From Tropicibacter sp. R16_0 (GTDB taxonomy: Bacteria > Pseudomonadota > Alphaproteobacteria > Rhodobacterales > Rhodobacteraceae): 64,000 bases of DNA. Every line of letters starts with the position of its first letter. Position 1 is the first letter of the stretch. Below the pieces are notes generated by a model. That model was not told the DNA's origin, did not search any database, and saw only the letters and a program-made list of their open reading frames with translations. The translations under genes and the position numbers were made by a program. This document shows, piece by piece, positions 25,738-35,094 of the stretch. The stretch is taken from the NCBI RefSeq assembly GCF_017743935.1, contig NZ_JAGHRE010000015.1, positions 31,371 to 95,370 of the forward strand, given 5' to 3'.

Positions 25738-27384
25738 TCAACCTCTCGCGCTCAATTCTTTGATTTTGATGTTCAGGATTTCGTCGTTTTCGTTGTAGTC
25801 AACAGGGCAATCGATAAGGTGCACGCCCTTGGACGATAGACATTTGTCGAGCGTGTCACGAAGTTCGTCGGCACTTTCGATCCTGTGTCCAGATGCCCCG
25901 TAGCTCTCGGCATACTTCACAAAATCCGGATTGCCATAGGTGAGCCCCCAATCCTCAAAGCCCATATTGGCTTGCTTCCAACGGATCATGCCATAGCTGT
26001 CGTCTCGCAGTACAAGAACAGTCAGGTTAAGCTTGAGGCGCACTGCGGTCTCCATTTCCTGACTATTCATCATGAAGCCGCCGTCACCGCAGATCGCCAT
26101 GACTTTGCGGTTGGGATACAGGATCGCAGACATCATCGCCGAAGGAAGACCCGCGCCCATTGTTGCAAGTGCATTGTCCAAAAGTACGGTGTTTGGCATG
26201 GCGGCTTCGTAGTTGCGCGCAAACCAGATTTTGTAGACGCCGTTGTCCAGGGCGATGATCCCGTCGTCGGGCATGACATTCCGAACAACCTTGACCAGAT
26301 GCGGCGGGAAGATGGGATAGCGCGTATCATTTGACAAACTGTCGTCATGCGCCTGTTGTGACGTCTTTGCGCAGTACATCGCATCAAAGTTCCACTCCGG
26401 CGAGACCGCGAGCTCTTCTTTCATTTGCCAGATGGCGTTTCCAATATCGCCAATGACTTCGATCTGCGGGAAATAAACGGGATCGACGTTGGCGGTATTC
26501 ATCGAGATATGCACAACGTTCGCGCCGCCTTGCTCCATGAAAAACGGAGGTTTCTCGATGACATCGTGGCCGACGTTGAGGATGAGGTCCGCTTCGCTAA
26601 TGGCCCGGTGCACAAAGTCATTGGCTGATAGTGCGGCGCATCCCATGAACTCCGCGCGGTTTTCGTCAACCACCCCTTTGCCAAGTTGCGTTGTCACGAA
26701 CGGGATGCCAGACTTCTCGATGAACTGCGTGAGCATGCGGCCCGTTATGGTGCGGTTGGCCCCGCCGCCAAGCACCAAGATCGGCGACTTGGCCTCTTCA
26801 AGCATCTTTATTGCCGCGCGAATTGCTTTTGCTTCGGCAACCGGGCGGCGGGCAGTACTGGCTTTGATGGGGGTGGCGTCCGTTTGCTCAGCTGCCACAT
26901 CCTCAGGAAACTCGATGTGCGTCGCGCCTGGCTTTTCTTCCTCAGCAAGCCGAATAGCCTCGCGCACGCGGGTGGCAATGTTGTCTGCACCGGCGAGTTG
27001 ATGTGTGAACTTGGTGATCGGCCCCATCATGTCGACGACATCGAGGATCTGAAACCGGCCTTGCTTGGAATGCTTGATCGGCTTTTGCCCCGTCACCATC
27101 AGCATTGGCATCCCGCCCAGCTGCGCATAGGCTGCCGTGGTCACGAGGTTGGTGGCACCTGGCCCCAGTGTTGCCATGCAAACCCCAGCCTTGCCCGTGT
27201 GTCTTCCATAGGTGGCGGCCATGAAGCCCGCGCCCTGTTCATGTCGCGTCAAGATGAGTTTGATCTTTCGTGATCTAGAAAGGCTGTCGAGCATATCGAG
27301 GTTTTCTTCACCGGGTACGGCAAAGATGTACTCCACGCCTTCTTCTTCCAAACATTGTACGAAAAGATCAGATGCTTTTGTCAT
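25738..27384 (-). CDS. Acetolactate synthase large subunit-like ThDP enzyme
   Basis: The 548-residue protein contains the ThDP-enzyme motifs: VPGEENLDMLD, LTRHEQGAGFMAATYGR (catalytic Glu of the activation loop), LATMGAGLPSAM and the cofactor-binding GDGGFMMNSQEM...N run. The GQKPIKHSKQGRFQILDVVDMM segment is typical of the AlsS-like, FAD-independent-looking subgroup of acetolactate synthases. These condense two pyruvates. No small regulatory subunit gene is adjacent, favouring a catabolic role. The ATG at 27384 is chosen for its usual MTKASDLF N-terminus; the frame runs open to 27429. It lies between phage and beta-lactamase DNA. Confidence 0.85.
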   Translation of the reverse strand: MTKASDLFVQCLEEEGVEYIFAVPGEENLDMLDSLSRSRKIKLILTRHEQGAGFMAATYGRHTGKAGVCMATLGPGATNLVTTAAYAQLGGMPMLMVTGQKPIKHSKQGRFQILDVVDMMGPITKFTHQLAGADNIATRVREAIRLAEEEKPGATHIEFPEDVAAEQTDATPIKASTARRPVAEAKAIRAAIKMLEEAKSPILVLGGGANRTITGRMLTQFIEKSGIPFVTTQLGKGVVDENRAEFMGCAALSANDFVHRAISEADLILNVGHDVIEKPPFFMEQGGANVVHISMNTANVDPVYFPQIEVIGDIGNAIWQMKEELAVSPEWNFDAMYCAKTSQQAHDDSLSNDTRYPIFPPHLVKVVRNVMPDDGIIALDNGVYKIWFARNYEAAMPNTVLLDNALATMGAGLPSAMMSAILYPNRKVMAICGDGGFMMNSQEMETAVRLKLNLTVLVLRDDSYGMIRWKQANMGFEDWGLTYGNPDFVKYAESYGASGHRIESADELRDTLDKCLSSKGVHLIDCPVDYNENDEILNIKIKELSARG

Positions 27385-27767
27385 CAAAAAGAACCACTTC
27401 GCCGCTATACCATCGAGTGCTTTGTACACCTGTCATTGACGGAGTATAGCCGCTCGTGGGGCGACATACAGAGATGAATTGCTGCAGGTCCTAAAGGCAG
27501 ATCGCAAAGGTAGACTCTACCTGCCCAAAGCCGACTTCGGGTAGGCCTTTCGGTTACTACTGCCGCAGCCCGCAGCCCGGACGTTCATCGTGTTTGTGAA
27601 ATCTGCGACCGCTCAAACTCACTGTCTCTAGACAGAACGGTCATTGGCGCCCGTCTCACACAAAGGCTGCAATGCGAACTAAATGGGTTTTCACTGCGGC
27701 TGCGCCAACGTCTGTGTTTTCCTTCGCTACTTTGCTTTTAGCGGCACATGCTGCCAAAAGTGACGCC
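27385..27767. other. Spacer between acetolactate synthase and beta-lactamase genes
   Basis: No gene recognised. An in-frame ATG at 27672 with AAAGG upstream could extend the beta-lactamase N-terminus. The rest resembles degenerate intergenic sequence seen elsewhere in the window. Confidence 0.4.
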
Positions 27768-28652
27768 ATGTTCAACCTGCCAAACCAGATCAAGGTCATA
27801 GCGAGCGGGTTCTTTCTCGCACTGTGCCCACCCATTGCTGCATGTGCAGAGCCAGTTATTGATGCCGTTCGCAGTATTGAACGTGATCTGGGGGCTCGCG
27901 TCGGATTCTATATGCACGATACGCAGACCGGAGAGGTGATAACTTACGCGGCAGATGACCATTTTCCGTTGAACAGTACCTTCAAGCTTTTGGCATGCGG
28001 GGCGCTCCTTAGCCAAGTTGAGAACGGTGAAGCCCGATTGGCCGATACGGTAAGTTTGCAGGACGTTGAATTCGTAGATTATTCGCCAGCGCTAGAGGCC
28101 CATAGACAAGCAGGAAATTGGGAAGTATCGCTTGGCGCGGCATGCGGAATGATGTTGTCCGTGAGCGATAACACCGCTGCAAACATAGTTTTGTCGGCGC
28201 TTGGCGGGCCGGGTGCTTTGACTTCCTATCTTAGATCAATTGGTGATCAAGCAACGCGGCTGGACCGATGGGAGACCGCGCTAAACACGGCTGTTCCAGG
28301 CGATCCACGTGATACGACCACTCCACGCGCCATCGCACAATCCGCTCAAGATTTGATCATAGGAAATGCACTTCAACCAGCATCACAGGCAACGCTGCGA
28401 GCATGGCTTGAAGATCATCGTGTTGCGGATGGGCTATTTCGTTCTGCGCTTCCCTCCGCTTGGTCGATAGACGATCGCACTGGCGCTGGCGGCTACGGAT
28501 CGAGGTCGATTGTGGCCGTGATTTACCCACCAGAAAGAGCACCTATCATTGTGTCGCTATTCATGACTGAAACCGAAGCAAGTTTTGCTAGAAAAAACGC
28601 CGCTGCAGCTAGAGTTGGTGCGGCGATCGTTGGGCATGTCGCACAACAGTAA
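27768..28652 (+). CDS. Class A beta-lactamase, RTG (carbenicillinase-like) type
   Basis: All class A motifs are present. With the ATG at 27768 they are S70-TFK73, S133-D-N135, E169-TALN173 (omega loop) and R237-T-G239. Arg in the RTG box in place of Lys-T/S-G is the signature of carbenicillin-hydrolysing enzymes such as CARB/PSE. Cys77 and Cys126 fit the conserved disulfide. The signal peptide MFNLPNQIKVIASGFFLALC is followed by cleavage near Ala27. A longer form from 27672 is possible and has the better ribosome site. The enzyme should act in the periplasm. Flanking mobile-element debris suggests acquisition. Confidence 0.9.
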   Translation: MFNLPNQIKVIASGFFLALCPPIAACAEPVIDAVRSIERDLGARVGFYMHDTQTGEVITYAADDHFPLNSTFKLLACGALLSQVENGEARLADTVSLQDVEFVDYSPALEAHRQAGNWEVSLGAACGMMLSVSDNTAANIVLSALGGPGALTSYLRSIGDQATRLDRWETALNTAVPGDPRDTTTPRAIAQSAQDLIIGNALQPASQATLRAWLEDHRVADGLFRSALPSAWSIDDRTGAGGYGSRSIVAVIYPPERAPIIVSLFMTETEASFARKNAAAARVGAAIVGHVAQQ

Positions 28653-28854
28653 TCAATCGACTGCTGGCACTCATGCGGAGGGCAACATCGGTATCATTGG
28701 GTTCCTGACCGACGTTCACGGCCTAATGCCGAGATGGCTACTGGGCAGCCCTAAGCAGACGTTACACGCAGTCCTGGGCAGCAACCGTTAGGTGGACAGA
28801 CTTTGAGTTTGCCGCAATTGCGTCAATGACAGCTTTTTCAGGGCTGGGTATTGC

Positions 28855-29490
28855 CTAACGCGTTAATATGATTGCGCAGACTTTGAGAAACACCGTCACT
28901 GTTGGGTAGGTTAGAAGCGCCACGCCGACAGAGAATAATACGAAACAGGTCCACCGCGCGGCTTCAAAACGAGTATTTTGATAAGAGAACCATAACGCAA
29001 GAACATCTCGATCATACATCTCGCTAGCTTTTGGTCGGTCATGTTCCTTGTATCGGTCAAAGGTTTTTTGAATCCGCAAGGTTTCCCCAGGCGAGCTCTT
29101 GTCCAACACACCGCGAATTCGACGGTTAAACTCGTGATGAAACACCTTTGTGTTTTCAGCAACGTAATCTTCAACGTGCCAAAATTTCTTTACTTCATGG
29201 GGGCATAACCCCTGGAAGATTAAGGTAGATAGACCAATAGCGGAAAGAGCAATGTAGATATTCACTACCTTGCGAAGCATGAAGTCATCATCCAGCTTGG
29301 CGAAGCCATCGTCACCACAAGCCACGCTCTGAAATGCGGCACATGCCCATTCCATGGATGATCCTACCAGCGCGACAAAGGCGTCGTTGAAAATAATAAA
29401 GTATCCAAAAACTGGGACAAAGACACTCAGTTTTGCAAATCTTGAGCTGCCAAAAGACCGAAGCAGCTCCCACGTTGGAGTGAATGACAT
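28855..29490 (-). CDS. Hypothetical membrane protein
   Basis: The 211-residue protein is not recognised. It has hydrophobic segments at about 20-45, 75-98 and 180-208, and a charged cytoplasmic-looking region between (VEDYVAENTKVFHHEFNRRI, then DRYKEHDRPKASEMYDRDVL). The ATG at 29490 has only a weak ribosome site. It lies alone between the beta-lactamase gene and phage/transposase debris and has lower GC than most of the window, so it may be recently acquired cargo. Confidence 0.55.
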   Translation of the reverse strand: MSFTPTWELLRSFGSSRFAKLSVFVPVFGYFIIFNDAFVALVGSSMEWACAAFQSVACGDDGFAKLDDDFMLRKVVNIYIALSAIGLSTLIFQGLCPHEVKKFWHVEDYVAENTKVFHHEFNRRIRGVLDKSSPGETLRIQKTFDRYKEHDRPKASEMYDRDVLALWFSYQNTRFEAARWTCFVLFSVGVALLTYPTVTVFLKVCAIILTR

Positions 29491-29780
29491 TCAGGGATTC
29501 CTGCGTAGGTAAGTTAGTTCAGGTATTCAGGCCGTAGCCACGCTTGTCCATCAGTTTGGCCATGAGCTACTGCTCGGATGGACGTTCGTGCAACGAGCAG
29601 CTTTAGTCAATATGGGCTCCTGCCGGACGTTCGATGCAACTGACGCGGATGACCGGACGCAGCCCGAAGTTGACATTGACGTCCGCCACACACAAAGGGC
29701 CGCGATGCGGAGATAGTGTTGAAGAAGTCGACATTGGATCTACCGATGGGCTCAGCCCAAAGCAGTCGGGCCGCTCCTCT
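29491..29780. other. Degenerate intergenic DNA with a repeat copy
   Basis: No gene recognised. CAATATGGGCTCCT at 29608-29621 is one copy of a dispersed repeat end also found at 37999. Confidence 0.4.
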
Positions 29781-29942
29781 CAGCCTGTTGGTTCTGGTTG
29801 AGGAACCAACTTGGCGAGTTTTCTGAGGTTTTGGGTCGTGGCTGCGAGTTGGAACTGTTCATATGCGCCTTTGGGCCCTCGAAGTCGCATCATTGGCACG
29901 CCGATGTATCGCTTCAGATGAGCGAAGAGCGCCATGCTCATC
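29781..29942 (-). pseudogene. IS1182/IS5-type transposase C-terminal fragment
   Basis: Minus-strand translation gives SMALFAHLKRYIGVPMMRLR, then GPKGAYEQFQLAATTQNLRK and LAKLVPQPEPTG before TGA. This is the typical C-terminal tail of rhodobacterial transposases of the IS1182/IS5 type. Only about 54 residues remain and no DDE residues are included. Upstream it fuses to terminase-like sequence. Confidence 0.7.
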
Positions 29943-30085
29943 CATTAGGCTCACGGCATTGATACACGCGATGACGCCGTCAATCTTGGCGTAGCCTTAC
30001 CCAAATAGGCGGTTGTCTCGTTTCTTGAAGCGGCGGTTGCCGCTTGGCGTATCATCAACCAGCATGCTGGCCACGTTGTAGCTCG
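29943..30085 (-). pseudogene. Phage terminase large subunit C-terminal fragment
   Basis: Minus-strand translation reads LASYNVASMLVDDTPSGNRR, then FKKRDNR, an in-frame TAA near 29996, and YAKIDGVIACINAVSLMDEH. The sequence resembles the nuclease-domain end of phage terminases (N-x-D.-GN...RIDG..A...A). It is short, carries a stop and is abruptly joined to the transposase fragment, so it is a remnant. Assignment is from pattern only. Confidence 0.45.
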
Positions 30086-30123
30086 CCAGCGGTCAGTGAT
30101 TGTGCTGTATCGCGTCATCAAGC

Positions 30124-30255
30124 ATGCGGCTTGCCGAGCAGCTTGCGAGCATGGAGAAAGCCAGTGAAGCTCAACGAAGAATTCTGGAGGCGGCGGCTCG
30201 CTGCCCTCGTAATCGCGACGAGCTGGTTGACCGGCTGCGCCACGGCGGGTTCTGA
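30124..30255 (+). pseudogene. Rz-like inner spanin fragment
   Basis: The frame reads MRLAEQLASMEKASEAQRRI, then LEAAARCPRNRDELVDRLRH and a TGA at 30253. This is the periplasmic, Arg/Glu-rich C-terminal end of phage Rz-type spanins. The N-terminal membrane anchor is missing because a stop lies a few codons upstream. It overlaps the Rz1-like gene in another frame, the classical nested spanin arrangement. Confidence 0.5.
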
Positions 30256-30420
30256 ACCTTGTGGCTTGGCAGCATGTCCGCCAGTCGTGGAATACAGCAG
30301 GGAGTTCCAAGCGCAGGCGGCTGAGGAATTGGCGACACCCCGGATGGGGCGGCGGTCGCGGAGATGCTCAGCGACTATGAAATGATGCGGGAGCAGTTGC
30401 GCGCATCGAACCTGTATAGG
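30164..30420 (+). pseudogene. Rz1-like lipoprotein, frameshifted
   Basis: From GTG 30164 the frame encodes MKLNEEFWRRRLAALVIATS then WLTGCATAG, with a lipobox Cys, and CPPVVEYSREFQAQAAEELA. Near 30345 a one-base shift is needed to continue into PDGAAVAEMLSDYEMMREQL. The unshifted frame ends at 30385. This looks like the outer-membrane lipoprotein partner of the overlapping spanin. Its 3' end is cut off at the RTX gene boundary. Confidence 0.5.
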
Positions 30421-30425
30421 CGGGT

Positions 30426-33400
30426 TCAGAGCCCCCAGATGTTCAGCGTGGTGTCGTCGAAGATGAAGTATTCCACGTCGATCAGGCTGTCGTTGCCGTC
30501 GGGACCGACCACGGTGACGGTGTTCGAGGACGTCTTGGTGAGCGTGTATTCCGACCGGTTCCCATCGAAGAGCGCAAAGTCGGACGAGCCGCCGCCGTTG
30601 ATCGTGTCATCGCCCGCGCCGCCGCGCATCCGGTCGTTGCCGCCATAGCCAAAGATCAGGTCGTCGCCGCCCAGACCGTTGAGCTGGTTGACCAGGTTGT
30701 TGCCCGTCAGGCTGTCATCCTGGGCGGTGCCCACAAGGTTCTCGATCGAGAAATACAGGTCCCGCGTCGCGTCGCCGCGCGTACCATAGCCCGAGGGCTC
30801 GCCATCGATCAGTGGACCGTTGCGCAGGCTCGCCGTGACCCCGCCCGCCGACAGGACATAGCTGACAGTGTCGATCCCCGCGCCACCGAAATAGCGCTCG
30901 CGCCCGCCGGCCGAGCCGACGAACATGTCATAGCCGCCGAGACCCCGGAAATCGTTCTGGTTGGCATCGCCGATGAACAGGTCCTGATGGGACGAGCCGG
31001 TGATCCGCTCGATCGAGCTCAGCGTCTGGCTGGCGGCCAGCCCTGCGTTGTTGGCCGCATTGCTCAGGTCCAGCACGACACCGCCCAACTGGGCCCCGCC
31101 CGGCAGCGCGCCATCGGCGCTGAGCACGTCCTGGATGACCGGCGCGCCGCGATCCTCGGCCAGCAGAAAGCTGAGCATATCCAGACCGTTACCCCCTTCG
31201 AGCGTGTCATTGCCCTCGGTCGCGATGAACCAGTCATAGTCGCCCTGGCCACGCAGTTGGTTGGCATTGGCATCGCCCTTGAGCATGTCGGCATAGATCG
31301 TGCCGGTGACCCGCTCGATGTTGATCAGCTGGTTCATGTCGCCGCCAAAGATATTGGCGGTGCCCTCCGCCAGGTCCAGCGTCAGCATGAAATCGAGGTT
31401 GGTGCGCGCCGGGTTGAAAGGCGTGCCGAGGAAGTCGGCCATGTCGTTGCCCGCACCCCCGTCGATCGTGTCATTGCCCGCGCCCGGACGGATCCAGTCA
31501 TTGCCGCCAAGACCATTGATACGCTCGGACGAGTTGGTGCCCTCGATGGTCTCGCCGTCATTTGTGCCATTGCGTATCTCCACGCCTGCCATGGCCAACA
31601 GCTGCGAAAAGCTGAGCGTTGTGTCGGTAAACACGATTGCCTCTACATCGCTTGCGACAAAATCACGTCCTTCGCCGGATTGAACGTGCAAACCGTCAAC
31701 CGCTTGCGAGACCGTCACATTGGTCTCGGATGGCGAGATGTAGGCGGCATCTTCGATGGCAACCGTGTCTTGGCCGCTACCACCCCAAAACACGTCATTC
31801 CCACCGCCCCCGCGCAGAAAATCATCCCCGTCGCCGCCCCGAAAAACCTCGTCCCGGTCGGAGCCGACGAGGGTATTCGCCAGGGCGTTCCCGACAACGG
31901 TCAATGCCGGGAAGGGAGATGGCAAAACCCGGGCCTCGGTGAAAACGGGCATGGGAAGGACCAGTTGCGTACCGTCGACAACGACGTTGTCATGGTTCCG
32001 ACCCAGATCGAATTGAGTCTCGTTTCCAGGACGCCAGATGATGGTTTCCTTGACCTCCGGATCGCCTTCGCCGAGGTCCTCGTTGCCCTCGGACCAGATT
32101 ACATGGCCGTCGGTATCAAGCTCGATGATTATCGTGCCACCCAGGCTGTTGAAGTGGTCCTCGTTCTCTTTCTCGATGCTCAGCATGGCATTTGCGAAAA
32201 TCGCCTTGATGATGCCCTCACCGACACCAACAATTGCAGATGGAACCTTGAACGGGGCCAAAAGGAGCTTGCCGGCCTCTGCCGCCACGCTTTGGGGGGG
32301 CTCGGGGCAATAGTCCCCCATCAAGGCGTCAATGCGGCTCGACGCAATCACACCGGCGACATGCGCCGAGTACTGCTCAATTGCATTGTCCAGATAGACT
32401 TCAATCGCCTGTCGGAAGCGATCAGAAAGCTCCTGTTTCAAATTGTCGTTCAGGCCTAGTTCCGGGTTCTCCGGGAACAGCCGCTGCAGGAAAACCTCCC
32501 ATGGATCCTCCGCGACGCCTGGAAGCCCCAGGAAACCACTCACGCCCTGATCTATGTGACTGTCTATATTGGTTTTCACGGACCGAAGCGCCATGAGAGC
32601 CTCGATCACAGGGCGCCCGACGCAGACGGCTTGCCGGACCAGGTGCGCGGTATCGCGTTCCCACTGGGCGTCGTCAAAATTCTCTTCAACGGTGTTGATG
32701 CGCACGCCGGGTCTGCCAAGGATTTCCTCGGGTTGCAGGGATACTTCGTCGTTGATTTCTGAAAACGGGTTTCGTTCGAATTCCACAACTCCAATATTGG
32801 TAAGCGCGGACGTGGTGAACTTGAGAATGGCGGTGGTAGAGGAAAGGTGGTTCTTGTAATAGAAACTCATCTGGCTGGCGTCGGAAATGTCTCCCATGAA
32901 GTAAAGCGGCTCGTCTACCGGGTTCCAGTCAACGATGATGTCGCGGGACGGCGTATCGACGCTTGCGCCAGTGCCCACAAGGAATGTGTCGTCCGCGCCG
33001 TATCCCCGCAGGCTGTCATCGCCCGACCCGTCCCAGATCAGGTCAACGCCGCCACCCCCATGTATGGTATCGTTGCCACCGTGGCCGAGCAGAAAGTTGT
33101 AGTCCCACCCGTCCCAATCAAAGACACCGCCCCAGATAGAATCGTTGGCGCTGCTGCCAATGATCAGATCACTCTCTCCGCCGCCATGTGCAAACCGATC
33201 GCCGGGCAACATGATGATCACGTCGTTTCCACTGTTCCCGTCGAGCGTGCCGTTTTGCCCCCCGCCGATCAGGACGTCGGAATAGCCCGACCCTTGCGCA
33301 CCTTCCAGGTTGGTGAACGTGTCCAGGACCTCTCCGGTTTCAACGCTGAGCACCGTTTGCGATGGCGCGGTTCCCCCTGCTGAAATGACCGAGAAATAGG

Positions 33401-34553
33401 ACCCTAGATCAAGCTCGTTGTCCGGGTCGATCCCCTGAAGGATTCCGCCGAGATCGAAGGTGCTCGTGCCCAGGTTAACGACCGCACCGGCCGTGGAATG
33501 GCCGGACAGGAACCTCCCCGACCAGGAGTCCATGCCGTCACCGCCGTCAAGCTGATCCGATCCCCGCCCGCCGGTCAGTGAATCATCACCTGCGCCGCCA
33601 AGGAGGATATCGTCGCCGTCACCGCCAAAAAGTACGTCGTCGTCTGCCCCTCCATCCAGGGAATCCGCATCCCCCTCACCAAAGAGTTCGTCGCGACCAT
33701 CCCCGCCGAGCAACGTATCTTCGCCAAAACTGCCGAAGAGTTCGTCACTCCCACCACGACCCTCAAGCAGGTCGTTCCCATCCCGCGTGTCATCCCGACG
33801 GGTGAGTTGCGGATTGCTAAATCTGTTTAGAGTGTAGCTGGGGTCCCAGATTGCGTGGCCCCCGCTCAGGTAGTCTCCGCCATCGCCACCGATAAGGGTA
33901 TCGTTGCCGAGACCCCCGTGAATGATCTCTCCGGCCGACGACCCGTTGGGGCTTGCCGAAACGTGATCATTGCCGTCGCCCGCAAAGAAAGGGATCCACG
34001 CGGAATAAGAGGGTTGAGAGGGACCGAACATGATTTCAAGGGCGGCATCCCCACCCGCCAGAACAACAGTGTCGTTTCCGGCCCCGGATGACATCAGCTC
34101 GGATTTGAACCGCCCGATGTCGTTCCCGTCACTGAACTCTCGGAGCCCGGTATAAGCGTTGGGATCATTCCCGAAGGCAAACGTGTCGTCGCCTTCGGTA
34201 AATGGCAAGGAAGTGGCCCAGAAGCGCACGGTGATATCCGGGGCCGACGACTCGTCTTCATTTTGCGTACGACTCTCGGTAAACGCTCGGATGGTCGTTC
34301 CCCTTCCGCCGGTCACAGCGACGCCCCCCAAGGGGACGATCATTTCGCCGTTGGAATATCGTTCGAAGTCCGTGTTCCACGCTCCGAAACCCAAGTAAAT
34401 GGAATAGAAGTCTTGGGTGGATTGGATGTAGGCCGCGCGTTCAAAATAGGTGCGCCCGCCGTCTTCGGTGTTAATGAAACCGGCGCTTATGGCGCGCCCG
34501 GGTTGAAATGTTTTGTACGAGATTGCGTATTCGTGACGTACGACGGTATACAT
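30426..34553 (-). CDS. RTX calcium-binding repeat protein
   Basis: The 1375-residue acidic protein has no N-terminal signal peptide. It carries blocks of the nonapeptide GGxGxDxL. The main block spans about residues 200-345 (GGLGNDTLIGGDGGDYL, GGDGDDILLGGAGDDSLTGG). Smaller blocks lie at about 415-540, 920-955, 1035-1060 and 1305-1335. Such repeats bind calcium outside the cell, and export would be by a type I system through the uncleaved C-terminus. No T1SS genes are in the window. Residues about 620-810 form a non-repetitive, helix-rich insertion with the only two cysteines seen and no catalytic motif I recognise. GAGG lies seven bases upstream of the ATG. Role could be adhesin, toxin or surface-layer protein. 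Confidence 0.88.
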   Translation of the reverse strand: MYTVVRHEYAISYKTFQPGRAISAGFINTEDGGRTYFERAAYIQSTQDFYSIYLGFGAWNTDFERYSNGEMIVPLGGVAVTGGRGTTIRAFTESRTQNEDESSAPDITVRFWATSLPFTEGDDTFAFGNDPNAYTGLREFSDGNDIGRFKSELMSSGAGNDTVVLAGGDAALEIMFGPSQPSYSAWIPFFAGDGNDHVSASPNGSSAGEIIHGGLGNDTLIGGDGGDYLSGGHAIWDPSYTLNRFSNPQLTRRDDTRDGNDLLEGRGGSDELFGSFGEDTLLGGDGRDELFGEGDADSLDGGADDDVLFGGDGDDILLGGAGDDSLTGGRGSDQLDGGDGMDSWSGRFLSGHSTAGAVVNLGTSTFDLGGILQGIDPDNELDLGSYFSVISAGGTAPSQTVLSVETGEVLDTFTNLEGAQGSGYSDVLIGGGQNGTLDGNSGNDVIIMLPGDRFAHGGGESDLIIGSSANDSIWGGVFDWDGWDYNFLLGHGGNDTIHGGGGVDLIWDGSGDDSLRGYGADDTFLVGTGASVDTPSRDIIVDWNPVDEPLYFMGDISDASQMSFYYKNHLSSTTAILKFTTSALTNIGVVEFERNPFSEINDEVSLQPEEILGRPGVRINTVEENFDDAQWERDTAHLVRQAVCVGRPVIEALMALRSVKTNIDSHIDQGVSGFLGLPGVAEDPWEVFLQRLFPENPELGLNDNLKQELSDRFRQAIEVYLDNAIEQYSAHVAGVIASSRIDALMGDYCPEPPQSVAAEAGKLLLAPFKVPSAIVGVGEGIIKAIFANAMLSIEKENEDHFNSLGGTIIIELDTDGHVIWSEGNEDLGEGDPEVKETIIWRPGNETQFDLGRNHDNVVVDGTQLVLPMPVFTEARVLPSPFPALTVVGNALANTLVGSDRDEVFRGGDGDDFLRGGGGNDVFWGGSGQDTVAIEDAAYISPSETNVTVSQAVDGLHVQSGEGRDFVASDVEAIVFTDTTLSFSQLLAMAGVEIRNGTNDGETIEGTNSSERINGLGGNDWIRPGAGNDTIDGGAGNDMADFLGTPFNPARTNLDFMLTLDLAEGTANIFGGDMNQLINIERVTGTIYADMLKGDANANQLRGQGDYDWFIATEGNDTLEGGNGLDMLSFLLAEDRGAPVIQDVLSADGALPGGAQLGGVVLDLSNAANNAGLAASQTLSSIERITGSSHQDLFIGDANQNDFRGLGGYDMFVGSAGGRERYFGGAGIDTVSYVLSAGGVTASLRNGPLIDGEPSGYGTRGDATRDLYFSIENLVGTAQDDSLTGNNLVNQLNGLGGDDLIFGYGGNDRMRGGAGDDTINGGGSSDFALFDGNRSEYTLTKTSSNTVTVVGPDGNDSLIDVEYFIFDDTTLNIWGL

Positions 34554-34700
34554 TGCTGACCTCGTCTTACGGAAAGGTTGACCTTAGGTTAGCGCAGCGC
34601 AACCTGTTCAGGCAACAAGTGCCACGTCGCGCGCCCCGTAGGGGGCGCCCGATTTCAGGTGGATCTTCCACCGTGCAAGACCGCAACACCGCGGAAACCT
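34554..34700. promoter_or_regulatory. RTX upstream region with two hairpins
   Basis: This spacer should carry the RTX promoter. It includes a seven-base-pair GC hairpin (GCGCCCC/GGGGCGC, 34631-34648) and a smaller one (GGTGGA/TCCACC, 34658-34672). Either could be a 5' regulatory structure or insertion-sequence-associated. Confidence 0.35.
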
Positions 34701-34788
34701 TGAGAGGTGGCCTGAGGAATCTGAACAGGTGAGTTAGGTGGATTTTCCGTTCCTGATCCGGCAGCGTGCCGGGGACGTAGGGGCGAAG

Positions 34789-35094
34789 ATGGCAAGACGA
34801 CCAAGACGGAACCACAGCCCTGCCTTCAAGGCGAAAGTCGCGTTGGCGGCGTTGAGAGGCGACAGGACCATGAGATCTGGCAACGCCGTTCGATGTGCAT
34901 CCCAATCAGATCAAGCAGTGGAAAGATCAGCTTCTTGATGGCGTGACGGTTGTCTTCGATGACACGACCAAAGCGTCGAAGGGGCGCGAGATCGATGTCA
35001 AATCGTTGCACGCAAAAATTGGTCAGTTGACGCTGGAGAATGATTTTTTTGGAAGGAGCGCTCGCCAAGGCCGGTCTGTTGGGGAGCGCAAAGA
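34789..35094 (+). pseudogene. IS3-family OrfA, two frameshifts
   Basis: The frame starts MARRPRRNHSPAFKAKVALA, an IS3 OrfA helix-turn-helix start. It loses frame near 34872 and resumes one frame over as FDVHPNQIKQWKDQLLDGVT. A second shift at a seven-T run around 35044 is needed to reach LEGALAKAGLLGSAKK and its TGA. The first shift lies in the recognition helix, so no functional OrfA can be made. The T-run shift could be replication slippage. Confidence 0.75.

Noticed and set aside
28789..28861. GTTAGGT and GCCTAAC flanking 73 bp just after the beta-lactamase gene, suggesting an integron attC site
   Set aside because: The core sites are in the opposite order to a real attC (RYYYAAC must precede GTTRRRY), no second pair of internal arms is seen, and no integron integrase is present in the window.
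30987..32459. A 490-codon open frame antisense to the RTX gene
   Set aside because: It is a shadow of the RTX coding sequence, with composition caused by Gly/Asp codons on the other strand, no ribosome site and no family pattern.
35044..35052. Seven-T run in OrfA as a programmed frameshift site of the IS3 element
   Set aside because: IS3-type programmed shifts occur at A-rich slippery sites between OrfA and OrfB; this run is within OrfA and other inactivating mutations are present, so it is more likely an indel.
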